Source of the DNA: JAAYYY01 sp964602995 | GTDB lineage: Bacteria; Chloroflexota; Anaerolineae; Promineifilales; Promineifilaceae | Length of the DNA: 52,456 bases | Reading direction: 5' to 3' | NCBI GenBank assembly: GCA_964602995.1 | Contig: CAZRTM010000014.1 | Span: 1-52,456 of the forward strand | In this document: one piece after another, positions 41,616-49,711 of the stretch | Layout of the letters: each line of letters begins with the position of its first letter | Numbering within the stretch: position 1 is the stretch's first letter | Made by a program: the position numbers and the translations under genes | The notes under the pieces: generated by a model | Told to the model about the DNA's origin: nothing | The model's input: only the letters and a program-made list of their open reading frames with translations | Databases searched by the model: none

Positions 41616-42659
41616 TCAGCTCAGCAGGTAAGCAGCCAGCAATTTCGCTGTGTTTTCCAGCGCGTCGCGGTGCGTCCGTTCGTAATGGTGCGAGGCGTCC
41701 ACACCGGGTCCGATGAGGCCCACGGCGACGTTGCCACCCGCACGCCAGTATGATTCACCGTCGGAACCGTAATAGGGATAGATGTCAGTGGTATAGGCGA
41801 CTCCTGCCTCCTGCGCCAGCCGTTCCAGGCGACGGCGCATGCCCAGATGGTAAGGGCCGGCGGCGTCTTTGGCGCAGATGGTAACAGTGAATTCATCGGA
41901 GGTCTGCTGCGGCGCAACGACGGCCATATCGACGGTCAGCAACTCCTGCAGGTCAGCAGGGAACCCAACGGCAGCGCCATGCCCTACTTCCTCATAATTG
42001 CTGATGTGAATGGTCGTATTTTGCTCCGGCGCCTTCCCGGCGGCAGTTAGTGCAGAGAGGGCGCCGTAGATGGTAGCCACGCCGGCTTTGTCGTCAAGGT
42101 GGCGCGAGCGAATGAAGCCGCTCTCGCTCACTTCCACACGAGGGTCGAAGGCGACGATGTCGCCGACGGCAATGCCCAGCTCTCTGGTCTCTTTTTTGGA
42201 GCTGGTGCGGGCGTCGATGCGCACTTCCATATTTTTGTCACTGCGCTTCTCATAACTTTCATCGCTTGTGTGGGCGTGAATCGAGGCCGATCTGGGCAGG
42301 ATGGCGCCCCGGTAGCGTTGGCCATTAGAAGCAAAGATGGTCACTCCCTCGCCTTCGACTGAGTTCCAGATCCAGCCGCCAAGTTGGGTCAGGCGCAGCC
42401 GGCCGTTGTCCTTAATTTCGCGCACCATGGCCCCAAGCGTATCGACGTGCGCGGTCAGCGCCCTGGGAGCTGTAGCGTGGTTGCCCTCCCAGGTGCCGGC
42501 GAGAAATCCTTTGGGGCTGACAACCATTTCGAAGGGAAAGTGGGCGAAAGCATCCTGGACGTACTGAATTGCCGCTTCTGTGTCTCCGGTGGGGCTTGGT
42601 ATCTCAAGGAGAGCGGTGAGAAAGTCAACCATACCATCGACGTCAATCTTGATATCCAT
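41616..42659 (-). CDS. M42-family aminopeptidase/deacylase
   Basis: I chose ATG at 42659 (MDIKIDVDGMVDFL); the open frame extends to 42758 through terminator-like DNA. The product has 347 residues. M42 signs are LLEIPSPTGDTEAAI, ALTAHVDTLGAMVREI (metal His and Asp), RHLDDKAGVATIYGAL (bridging Asp), and ISNYEEVGHGAAVGFP (Glu-Glu). The last metal-binding region is GPGVDASHHYERTHRDAL. These enzymes are dinuclear metal aminopeptidases, often tetrahedral. It opens the second half of the cox gene cluster. Its link with molybdenum enzyme maturation is not clear. Confidence 0.9.
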   Translation of the reverse strand: MDIKIDVDGMVDFLTALLEIPSPTGDTEAAIQYVQDAFAHFPFEMVVSPKGFLAGTWEGNHATAPRALTAHVDTLGAMVREIKDNGRLRLTQLGGWIWNSVEGEGVTIFASNGQRYRGAILPRSASIHAHTSDESYEKRSDKNMEVRIDARTSSKKETRELGIAVGDIVAFDPRVEVSESGFIRSRHLDDKAGVATIYGALSALTAAGKAPEQNTTIHISNYEEVGHGAAVGFPADLQELLTVDMAVVAPQQTSDEFTVTICAKDAAGPYHLGMRRRLERLAQEAGVAYTTDIYPYYGSDGESYWRAGGNVAVGLIGPGVDASHHYERTHRDALENTAKLLAAYLLS

Positions 42660-42750
42660 ACTTCTTTTCGTTGTTCCGTGTGAGACGCCTATCAGCTCAG
42701 GTTCTATGTGCTGTGAGGATACAGCGTGTTGCCGGCGATGGCAATGGATC

Positions 42751-42809
42751 AAAAGCAAAAGCGGGCCGGCACGCCATGCATAGCATCGCGCTTGCCGGCC
42801 GGCCCGCTT
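42751..42809 (-). terminator. Terminator after coxM on the minus strand
   Basis: A perfect 12-bp GC-rich stem, arms at 42759-42770 and 42798-42809 (AAGCGGGCCGGC and its complement), closes a 27-base loop. On the minus strand it runs into TTTTGCTTTT (42760-42751). It should separate the structural coxGSLM unit from the downstream accessory genes, or lower their expression. Confidence 0.75.
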
Positions 42810-42837
42810 CTACTGGCCTGGGTTGGCTATTGTGAAG

Positions 42838-43695
42838 TTAGCCCGCCCGGGATACTGCTTTCATCAGCGCCCGTTTGACATAGACCGGAGCTATCTTGCG
42901 CCGGTACTCAGCGCTGGCATGGATATCTCCGATCAGGTTGTCGCCCAAATCGTTGCCGGCGTTGGCAGCAGCCGCGGCAAGCGATTGTTCGTCGGCGCTG
43001 CTGCCTACAAGCGCCGCTTCCACAGATGGGAGCCGCACGGGTTTGGGCGTCAGGCTACCGACGGCGACGCGGGCTGAGCTGCAGGTCCCGCCGTCCATGG
43101 TCAGGACGACGGCAGCCCCCAGCAAGGCGTAGCGCGTCGCAGCATTGGACAGCTTGGCATAGGCTGAGACCGTTCCGGCGCCCTGTGCCGGGACATCGAC
43201 CGAGGTCAAAATTTCACTCTGCTGCAGGTCGGTCATGAAGAGGTCAATGAAGAACTCTTCAGCGGAAACCTGTCGCTGGCCATTTGGCCCTTCCAGGTTG
43301 AAGGTAGCGCCGAGCGCAGTGAAGACCGCGGGCAGGTCGGAGGCCGGGTCAGCGTGGGCCAGGTTGCCGCCGACTGTGCCCCGGTTACGCACCTGAGGAT
43401 CGCCGATCAGGCCGGCCGCATCGGTGAGGACGTGGGGCAGGCGGTTATCGGCAGCGACAGCCGCGTGGGGCGTGAGAGCACCGATGCGGAAGCCCTGGCC
43501 AGTTTCTGTGATCCCCTTCAGCTCGGGGATGCGCCCGATATCAACCAATACGCCGGGATCGGAGAGGCGCAGCTTCATGACAGGCAGGAGGCTGTGCCCA
43601 CCGGCAATAACCTTGGCCTCGCCGTTTTGGCTCAGCAGCGAAACCGCTTCGGATACAGAATTTGCGCGATGATAGTCAAATTTTGGCGGATACAT
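42838..43695 (-). CDS. coxM: FAD-binding subunit of a cox/xanthine dehydrogenase-type hydroxylase
   Basis: The protein has 285 residues, normal for the medium subunit. FAD-binding motifs are VIAGGHSLLPVMKLRLSDP (about residues 30-48) and TVGGNLAHADPASDLP (about 106-121). The C-terminal CO_deh_flav_C domain includes RVAVGSLTPKPVRLPSVEAA. The subunit takes electrons from the iron-sulfur subunit. Its ATG overlaps the coxL stop as TGATG, with GGAGGAGG-type bases just upstream, so production is coupled to CoxL. Confidence 0.95.
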   Translation of the reverse strand: MYPPKFDYHRANSVSEAVSLLSQNGEAKVIAGGHSLLPVMKLRLSDPGVLVDIGRIPELKGITETGQGFRIGALTPHAAVAADNRLPHVLTDAAGLIGDPQVRNRGTVGGNLAHADPASDLPAVFTALGATFNLEGPNGQRQVSAEEFFIDLFMTDLQQSEILTSVDVPAQGAGTVSAYAKLSNAATRYALLGAAVVLTMDGGTCSSARVAVGSLTPKPVRLPSVEAALVGSSADEQSLAAAAANAGNDLGDNLIGDIHASAEYRRKIAPVYVKRALMKAVSRAG

Positions 43696-46079
43696 CAGTC
43701 ACCTCCTCCATTGGAGCCTGCTCCCTGTATCGCGTTGTAGACCCGTTCTGGGGTGAGGGGCATGTCGAGATGCCGGATGCCGAACGGCGCCAGGGCGTCG
43801 ATTACGGCGTTGACTACAGCAGGCGTCGAGGCAATCGTGCCCGTTTCACCAGCACCCTTCACGCCCAGGGGGTTGACCGGCGAGGGTGTTTCAGTACGGT
43901 CCACTTCGAACATGGGGAAGTTGTCAGCGCGCGGCAGGGCATAGTCCAACATACTGCCGCTGACCAACTGGCCGTTGTCAGAGTAGACAGCGGTCTCCCA
44001 GATGGCCTGGCCGATGCCCTGGGCAATGCCGCCGTGCACCTGGCCATCGACGATCATGGGGTTGATCACCTTGCCAACGTCGTCAACGGCGACATAGCGC
44101 TTGACCTCAACCTCACCGGTTTCAGCGTCTACTTCCACGACGCAGATGTGGGTGCCGAAGGGGAAGGTGCAGTTCGGTGGATCGTAGTATGAGGTGTCGT
44201 CGAGGAATGGCTCGTCGCCGGGGGGCAGGTCATAGCCCAGCGCCGCAGCGCCGGCAACTTCCTGGATCGTCTTGGCCTGATCAGGTGCACCCTTAACGAA
44301 GATCTTGCCGTCCTCGTAGACGACGTCTTCGGGGGCGGCCTCCAGCATGTGGGCCCCAATTCGTTTGGCCTTTTCCTTAATCCTCTGCACGCTGTTATGA
44401 ATGGCCACCGTGCCAACGGACGCGGTACGGCTGCCGTAGCTGCCATAGCCAAATGGCGTGCCCTGGGTGTCGCTGTGCTGGACGATAACGTCTTCGAGCG
44501 GTACGCCCAACTCGTCGGCGACTACCTGAGCCATTGTCGTTTCATGGCCCTGGCCGTGGTTTTGCGAGCCGCTGGTTACCACGACCTTGCCGGTGAGGTG
44601 CACGCGCACGTTGGCGCTTTCCCAAAGGCCGGCGCCCCAGCCTTCACCGGGAAGCCCAATCCATGACGATGGAGCCACGCCGCACATTTCGACATAGGTG
44701 GAGAGGCCAAGCCCCAGATAGCGGCCGTTCTGGCGCGCTTCTTCTTGTTCGCGGCGGAACTCTTCGTAGCCAACCATTTCCAGGGCGCGGTCCAGAGCTG
44801 CGTTATAGTCGCCGCTGTCATAGGCCAATCCGTTGAGTACGTTGCTGGCCGGCTCATAGGGGAACATCTCGGGCTGGATGAAGTTCTTGCGGCGAACTTC
44901 AACCGGATCCATATCCAGCTCGCGGGCCACGAGATCGACGGCCCGTTCAACCAGATAAGTGGCCTCGGGACGGCCGGCGCCACGATAGGCATCAACCATG
45001 CCGGTGTTGGTGTAAACGCCGTAGACGTGGCAGTAGAGGTTGGGGAATTTGTAGGCGCCGGAGATCATGCGGCCATAAAGGGTGGTGGGAATGCCGGGGG
45101 CAATGGTGGAAAGAACGCCGCCGAGATTGGCGTAGGTGTTCACTTCCAGCCCTGTGATGGTGCCGTCGCGGCGAGCGCCCACGCGAATGCGCGTGATGTG
45201 GTCGCGCCCATGTGTGGTGGCATGATAGTTCTCAGAGCGCGTCTCCATCCACTTGACTGGTGCGCCGTTCAATTTCTTGGAGATGGCTGTTACCAGACAG
45301 TACTCGGGATAGAGGAAGATCTTGCTGCCGAAACCGCCGCCAATCTGTGGCGAGATGACGCGCATTTTGTTTTCGGGAATGCCGAAGACAAAGGCTGTCA
45401 TCAACAGGCGCATGACGTGCGGCGCCTGAGATGTCATCCAGACGGTATACTCGTCTGTTCCCGGATTATACTGGGCAATGGCGCCGCGTGGTTCGATGGA
45501 GTTGGGGATGAGGCGCTGGTTGACGAGGCGCTCTTCAACCACCACGTCGGCCTCGTTCAGGCCCGCTTCGGCAGCGTCTTTGTCTCCACAGGACCACTCC
45601 ATACAGATGTTGTTGGGGGCATTCTCATGAATCTGAGGGGCGCCTTCCTGGGTGGCTCTTTCGGCATCGATGATAGCGTCCAGTGGTTCATAATCGACCT
45701 CGATGAGCGACAGCGCATCTTCGGCAGCATAGCGGTCCTCGGCGACGACGACGGCAACGCCAGCCCCGGTGAATGTGACTTTGTCAATTGCCAGCACACG
45801 CGGTGTATTGACATTGTTGTCTACACCACCCGCCTGCCAGGCACAGGGTAAGGGATTAAGGTCGGCAAAATCTTGACCCGTATAGACAGCAACGACTCCG
45901 GGCGCCTGCTCGGCCTGTTCGGTGTTGATGCTGTTGATGCGAGCGTGAGCGTAGGGGCTACGCAAGACGGCGGCGTACAGCATGCCTGGTAACTGAATGT
46001 CTTCGAGATACTTGGCCTGGCCGGTGATCAGCCTTGGATCCTCGACCCGCTTGACAGCCTTTCCAACATAGTTAGCCAT
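43695..46079 (-). CDS. coxL: Molybdopterin subunit of a form-II cox-type hydroxylase
   Basis: The protein has 794 residues, full length. Motifs include ISPQIGGGFGSKIFLYPEY (molybdopterin loop), and the active-site loop AYRGAGR at 364-370, which is the form-II pattern. Form-I CO dehydrogenases carry a Cys (AYRCSFR), and that Cys is absent. The catalytic Glu745 is in GVKGAGETGTIAS. It may oxidise CO weakly, or another substrate such as an aldehyde, purine or N-heterocycle. It forms a heterotrimer with the coxS and coxM products. The ATG overlaps the coxS stop as TAATG. Confidence 0.95.
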   Translation of the reverse strand: MANYVGKAVKRVEDPRLITGQAKYLEDIQLPGMLYAAVLRSPYAHARINSINTEQAEQAPGVVAVYTGQDFADLNPLPCAWQAGGVDNNVNTPRVLAIDKVTFTGAGVAVVVAEDRYAAEDALSLIEVDYEPLDAIIDAERATQEGAPQIHENAPNNICMEWSCGDKDAAEAGLNEADVVVEERLVNQRLIPNSIEPRGAIAQYNPGTDEYTVWMTSQAPHVMRLLMTAFVFGIPENKMRVISPQIGGGFGSKIFLYPEYCLVTAISKKLNGAPVKWMETRSENYHATTHGRDHITRIRVGARRDGTITGLEVNTYANLGGVLSTIAPGIPTTLYGRMISGAYKFPNLYCHVYGVYTNTGMVDAYRGAGRPEATYLVERAVDLVARELDMDPVEVRRKNFIQPEMFPYEPASNVLNGLAYDSGDYNAALDRALEMVGYEEFRREQEEARQNGRYLGLGLSTYVEMCGVAPSSWIGLPGEGWGAGLWESANVRVHLTGKVVVTSGSQNHGQGHETTMAQVVADELGVPLEDVIVQHSDTQGTPFGYGSYGSRTASVGTVAIHNSVQRIKEKAKRIGAHMLEAAPEDVVYEDGKIFVKGAPDQAKTIQEVAGAAALGYDLPPGDEPFLDDTSYYDPPNCTFPFGTHICVVEVDAETGEVEVKRYVAVDDVGKVINPMIVDGQVHGGIAQGIGQAIWETAVYSDNGQLVSGSMLDYALPRADNFPMFEVDRTETPSPVNPLGVKGAGETGTIASTPAVVNAVIDALAPFGIRHLDMPLTPERVYNAIQGAGSNGGGD

Positions 46080-46552
46080 TAGTCACCTCCTGCCGCCATC
46101 TGATTTGCGGCGGACTGAACGGCAGTTACGATGTTCTGATAGCCAGTACAGCGACAAATATTGCCTTCAAGGCCTTCGCGAATTTCCTTCTCGCTCAGCT
46201 CCTGACTGTTTTCGACAAGCTTGACAGCCGCCATAATCATGCCCGGTGTACAATAGCCGCACTGTAGACCATGATGCTCCCAGAATGCCTGCTGCATCGG
46301 GTGCAGCTCTCCATTCTGGGCCAGTCCTTCGATAGTAGTCACGTCAGAACCGTCGGCCTGCACGGCGAGCACCGTGCACGACTTGACTGCTTCACCATCC
46401 AGATGGACGGTACAGGCGCCGCACTGGCTGGTGTCACACCCGACGTTGGTACCTGTCAGACCCAGGGTATCACGGAGAAAGTGGACCAATAGTAGACGGG
46501 GCTCGACATCCTTGGTGACCGTCTTGCCGTTCACCGTCATTGTTACTTCCAT
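46079..46552 (-). CDS. coxS: [2Fe-2S] subunit of the cox-type hydroxylase
   Basis: I place the start at 46552 (MEVTMTVNGKTV), with AGGAG about 9 bases upstream; a frame from 46582 is also open. The product has 157 residues. The N-terminal plant-type cluster site is GCDTSQCGACTVHLDG with a later Cys in KSCTV. The C-terminal cluster site is QCGYCTPGMIM and NICRCTGYQNIV. This gives two [2Fe-2S] centres that pass electrons from the molybdenum site to FAD. It is the first of the coxS-coxL-coxM run and lies 99 bp after coxG. Confidence 0.96.
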   Translation of the reverse strand: MEVTMTVNGKTVTKDVEPRLLLVHFLRDTLGLTGTNVGCDTSQCGACTVHLDGEAVKSCTVLAVQADGSDVTTIEGLAQNGELHPMQQAFWEHHGLQCGYCTPGMIMAAVKLVENSQELSEKEIREGLEGNICRCTGYQNIVTAVQSAANQMAAGGD

Positions 46553-46651
46553 AGCATACGCTCCTATTTTCTCGACATACAATTACGCCAATCTGGAACA
46601 CGCCTGGAACACGCCTAAAACAAGCTGCTTAATTCGGTTGTTGTGCTGTCG

Positions 46652-47353
46652 CTATTCACCTCCCTGTTCTTTGAGTTGTGCCGCAATTTTGCGAGCTAGC
46701 ATATCTGTCCACCATCCGGCCAGGATGCGAAGGATCAGGTATGAAATGAGGAGCATGGCGCCGCTACGTAGCAGCCGGCCCTGCTGGTCAGCGGGGATAT
46801 ATTCGCTCACCATCTCGCGAGCGACGCCAAGGGCGAACTGTGTCTGAGAAGGGGCTTCTGGAGCTGGTGGCGGCGTCGCTGTGGCCGTTTCGCCATTGGC
46901 AGAAGCGGCTTCTTCGCGCGCCGCAATTTGTTGCGCCAGGTTGTCCAGACTCTGCTTGATGATCGCCCGCGCAGAGCTGTCCATCAGCCGTTGGCCAACC
47001 TGGGCCAGGCGCCCGCCCACCTGGGCTGTGCCTGTATAATGCATGATGCAGCCATCTTCAGTCTCTTCAAGACGAACGGAGCCTTCGCCGTCCATGAAAC
47101 CGGAAGGCCCCCGGCCGCTGACTTCCATGTTGTAACTTTCTGGTTCTTCGAGGTTGGTTAACGTTACCTTTCCTTCAAAGATGCCCTGCACGGGGCCTAC
47201 GCGCATACGCATACGGCCCTTATATTGGTTCTCACCGGTGCTCTCCAACGTCTCGCAACCGGGCATGGTCTTGGCAAGTACTTCTGGATCCATAAATGCT
47301 TCCCAAACTTGTTCGGGAGAAGCGTTGAATTTGTAAGTCCCTTCAAGTTTCAC
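46652..47353 (-). CDS. coxG: CoxG-like SRPBCC protein with C-terminal membrane segment
   Basis: The protein has 233 residues. The start is GTG at 47353, with AGGAG about 9 bases upstream. The SRPBCC domain (about 1-145) has KFNASPEQVWEAFMDPEVLA, MPGCETLES and RLAQVGQRLMDSSARAI. After a Pro/Ala/Thr linker (145-168) there is a hydrophobic stretch (about 197-217) and a charged tail. CoxG recruits the hydroxylase to the membrane and can bind menaquinone in studied CO oxidisers. It leads the structural cluster, next to the divergent acs gene. Confidence 0.9.
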   Translation of the reverse strand: MKLEGTYKFNASPEQVWEAFMDPEVLAKTMPGCETLESTGENQYKGRMRMRVGPVQGIFEGKVTLTNLEEPESYNMEVSGRGPSGFMDGEGSVRLEETEDGCIMHYTGTAQVGGRLAQVGQRLMDSSARAIIKQSLDNLAQQIAAREEAASANGETATATPPPAPEAPSQTQFALGVAREMVSEYIPADQQGRLLRSGAMLLISYLILRILAGWWTDMLARKIAAQLKEQGGE

Positions 47354-47859
47354 AATTATTCTCCTGCACTGAAGTGGATAAATGGTAGGGGCAATGGCTT
47401 GCTGAACAACTCCAACCTCCTGGGTAGTATTAAATCGATCTGTTCAGTCAGCGAACATCATAGAATAACCACACGACGACTGGACGAAACTTGGATTATT
47501 CTTCTGGTGATGATTTGGCGGATCACACCAGCTTTGAGGCCGCCCTGTTCCCGCTCAAGGTATTGAGTAACCTATTTGGGAGGAGACCAACCAGGAACCG
47601 CTCTGTCCCTGCTGTGAATAAACTGCATAAGGAGTTGGTGTGTTCGTTCGGGCACTTTTGGCATAATTAATCTATCTAATATAATAGGGGGTGTCAAGTT
47701 GCCGGAGGTAGGTAACTGCTTATCCAGTCATATTCTTCCTGCAAATGTTCGTTATACACGTCTTCTCTCCTGGACAGATGGCCCACAATTTGATCCTTCT
47801 GCCGCGGCGGGGGTAAGACGCGATTTACGCTCAGCGAAAGCCATTGTAAGGAGGTTCTG
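47354..47859. other. 506-bp divergent intergenic region between coxG and acs
   Basis: No gene was found in this stretch; the short frames in it do not look like proteins. It holds the acs promoter (47658-47685), the acs leader of about 165 bases, and the coxG ribosome binding site. I saw no clear coxG promoter: TAATAC near 47430 on the minus strand has a poor -35 partner. Confidence 0.6.
47658..47685 (+). promoter_or_regulatory. Strong sigma70-type promoter for acs
   Basis: TTGGCA (47658-47663) and a perfect TATAAT (47680-47685) are 16 bp apart in AT-rich DNA. Transcription would start near 47692, leaving a long leader of about 165 bases before the acs ATG at 47860. Confidence 0.7.
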
Positions 47860-49629
47860 ATGGTCGAAAAAGTCTTCACACCGGAGGTCAGCAGGGAGAA
47901 GAACCTGCACGGCGACGTCTATTATCCGCCGCCGGAAGTTGTTGAGTCCGCTTATGTTCCGGACTATGAAAAGGTGCGGAAGGAAGCAGAAGAGAACCTG
48001 GAAGAGTTTTGGGGCAGGCTCGCGGCTGAGAATTTTGAATGGTATGAGCCGTGGGAGAAAGTGCTGGACGACGAAAACGCCCCATTCTACAAGTGGTTTG
48101 TAGGCGCCAAAGTCAACATTGTGCACAATGCGCTGGACCGGCATATGCACACCCCCACGCGGAATAAGGCCGCGCTCATCTTTGAGGGTGAGCAGGGCGA
48201 TTCTCGCGTCTACACTTACCAGATGCTCAATCATGAGGTTTGCAAGTTCGCCAGCGTGATGCGCTCAATGGGCATCAGCAAGGGTGATCGTGTCACGATT
48301 TATATGGGGCGCATTCCCGAGCTGATGATCGCTATGCTGGCCTGTGCCAAGATTGGCGCCATGCACTCTGTCGTTTACGGTGGCTTCTCGACCGAGGCGC
48401 TGCTAGGCCGCATAGAAGACAGCCAATCGAAGATGCTCATCACCTGTGACGGCGCCTGGCTGCGCGGCAAAATCATTGAGCTGAAGGAGATCGCCAACGA
48501 GGCGCTGGACCGCGCAGGCACCATCCAGTCGGTGATTACGGTAAAGCGCACAGGGCACGATGTGGAAATGGTCCCGGGGCGCGATTACTGGTATCACGAC
48601 CTGATGGCGCAGCCGATTGCAGACCCCAACGCCGACACGGAAGTGATGGACGCCGAAGATCCGCTGTTCATCCTCTATACCTCAGGCACGACGGGTAAGC
48701 CCAAGGCGATTCTGCATACCCACGGCGGCTATATGGTAGGCACTGCGATCACGTTGAAGTGGGTGTTTGATATCAAGCCCCATGACACCTGGTGGTGTGC
48801 AGCAGATCCGGGCTGGATTACGGGCCACAGCTACATTGTCTATGCGCCCCTAGTTTTGGGTGCGACCAGTTTCATGTATGAAGGTGCNNNNNNNNNNNNN
48901 NNNNNNNNNNNNNNNNNNNNNNNNNNNNNNNNNNNNNNNNNNNNNNNNNNNNNNNNNNNNNNNNNNNNNNNNNNNNNNNNNNNNNNNTTCATGATTACGC
49001 CGTTGCCCAGCATGCCATTGAAGCCTGGTTCGGCCACCTTGCCTTTCCCGGGAGTGGAGGTGGACGTTGTTGATGAAGACGGCAATAGCGTGCCGACCAA
49101 TGAAGAGGGTTACCTGGTGATCAAAAATCCGTGGCCGGCGATGTTGCGCACGATCTATGGTGACCCCGATCGCTATGTGGAACAGTACTGGGGCCGTTAC
49201 GCGGATCAGGGCTGGTATCTACCGGGGGATAGTGCACGTAAGGACGAAGATGGTTATATCTGGGTCATTGGCCGTATTGACGACGTGATTAAGGTCTCCG
49301 GGTACCGTCTTGGTACTGCTGAGGTGGAGAGCGCCCTCGTCAGCCACCCGGCTGTGGCTGAGGCGGCGGTGATTGGCGTCCCCGACCAGTTGAAGGGCAA
49401 CGTCATCCGCGCTTTCTGCATTCTGCGCCAGGGGTACGACGGTAGCGAGAAGCTGGAGGCGGAGCTTAGGGATCATGTAGGCCACGACATGGGGCCGATT
49501 GCCAAGCCGGCTTCTATCGAATTCGTGGACAATCTGCCTAAGACACGTTCGGGTAAGATCATGCGCCGCGTCTTGCGCGCTCGTTACTCCGGCGAAGAGT
49601 TGGGTGACCTTTCTACACTGGCTGACTAA
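47860..49629 (+). CDS. acs: Acetyl-CoA synthetase (AMP-forming), interrupted by a scaffold gap
   Basis: About 555 real residues are visible, 342 before and 213 after the gap. Motifs before the gap are YHDLMAQP and LFILYTSGTTGKPKAILHTHGG, the ATP-binding loop. After it come FMITPLPSMPLKPGSATLPF, the adenylate motif GWYLPGDSARKDEDGYIWVIGR, and PKTRSGKIMRRVLR with the acetylation-target Lys. By comparison with E. coli Acs, about 88 residues are missing, more than the 33 codons covered by the Ns. Acs makes acetyl-CoA from acetate, ATP and CoA, releasing AMP and PPi. AAGGAGG precedes the ATG. It ends at a shared terminator with hppA, whose product would use the PPi. Confidence 0.96.
   Translation: MVEKVFTPEVSREKNLHGDVYYPPPEVVESAYVPDYEKVRKEAEENLEEFWGRLAAENFEWYEPWEKVLDDENAPFYKWFVGAKVNIVHNALDRHMHTPTRNKAALIFEGEQGDSRVYTYQMLNHEVCKFASVMRSMGISKGDRVTIYMGRIPELMIAMLACAKIGAMHSVVYGGFSTEALLGRIEDSQSKMLITCDGAWLRGKIIELKEIANEALDRAGTIQSVITVKRTGHDVEMVPGRDYWYHDLMAQPIADPNADTEVMDAEDPLFILYTSGTTGKPKAILHTHGGYMVGTAITLKWVFDIKPHDTWWCAADPGWITGHSYIVYAPLVLGATSFMYEGXXXXXXXXXXXXXXXXXXXXXXXXXXXXXXXXXXFMITPLPSMPLKPGSATLPFPGVEVDVVDEDGNSVPTNEEGYLVIKNPWPAMLRTIYGDPDRYVEQYWGRYADQGWYLPGDSARKDEDGYIWVIGRIDDVIKVSGYRLGTAEVESALVSHPAVAEAAVIGVPDQLKGNVIRAFCILRQGYDGSEKLEAELRDHVGHDMGPIAKPASIEFVDNLPKTRSGKIMRRVLRARYSGEELGDLSTLAD
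48888..48987. other. Scaffold gap of 100 N inside acs
   Basis: Exactly 100 Ns. Family length suggests the true missing sequence is about 265 bases. The literal length of the acs frame across it has no meaning. Confidence 0.97.
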
Positions 49630-49647
49630 TGTTGACTAATGTTATTG

Positions 49648-49678
49648 AAAAGCCCCCTCACCGCGAGGGGGCTTTTTT
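49648..49678. terminator. Bidirectional terminator between acs and hppA
   Basis: An 8-bp GC-rich stem, GCCCCCTC (49652-49659) with GAGGGGGC (49665-49672), has AAAA before and TTTTTT after, so it can work on both strands. The acs stop is at 49627-49629, and TGACTAATGT is repeated twice beside it. Confidence 0.93.
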
Positions 49679-49711
49679 GTTCCAGGCGTTATGCGTGCTG
49701 GGGGCGCGTTG

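Noticed and set aside
42660..42758. Longer start for the M42 peptidase
   Set aside because: The extra 33 codons end next to the coxM terminator and do not look like protein; the Met at 42659 begins the family match.
44745..45851. Plus-strand frame of 368 codons antisense to coxL
   Set aside because: It is a composition shadow of a GC-rich gene; no domain or ribosome binding site is seen.
43695..46552. Form-I CO dehydrogenase
   Set aside because: The active-site loop is AYRGAGR and lacks the Cys of the form-I AYRCSFR loop.
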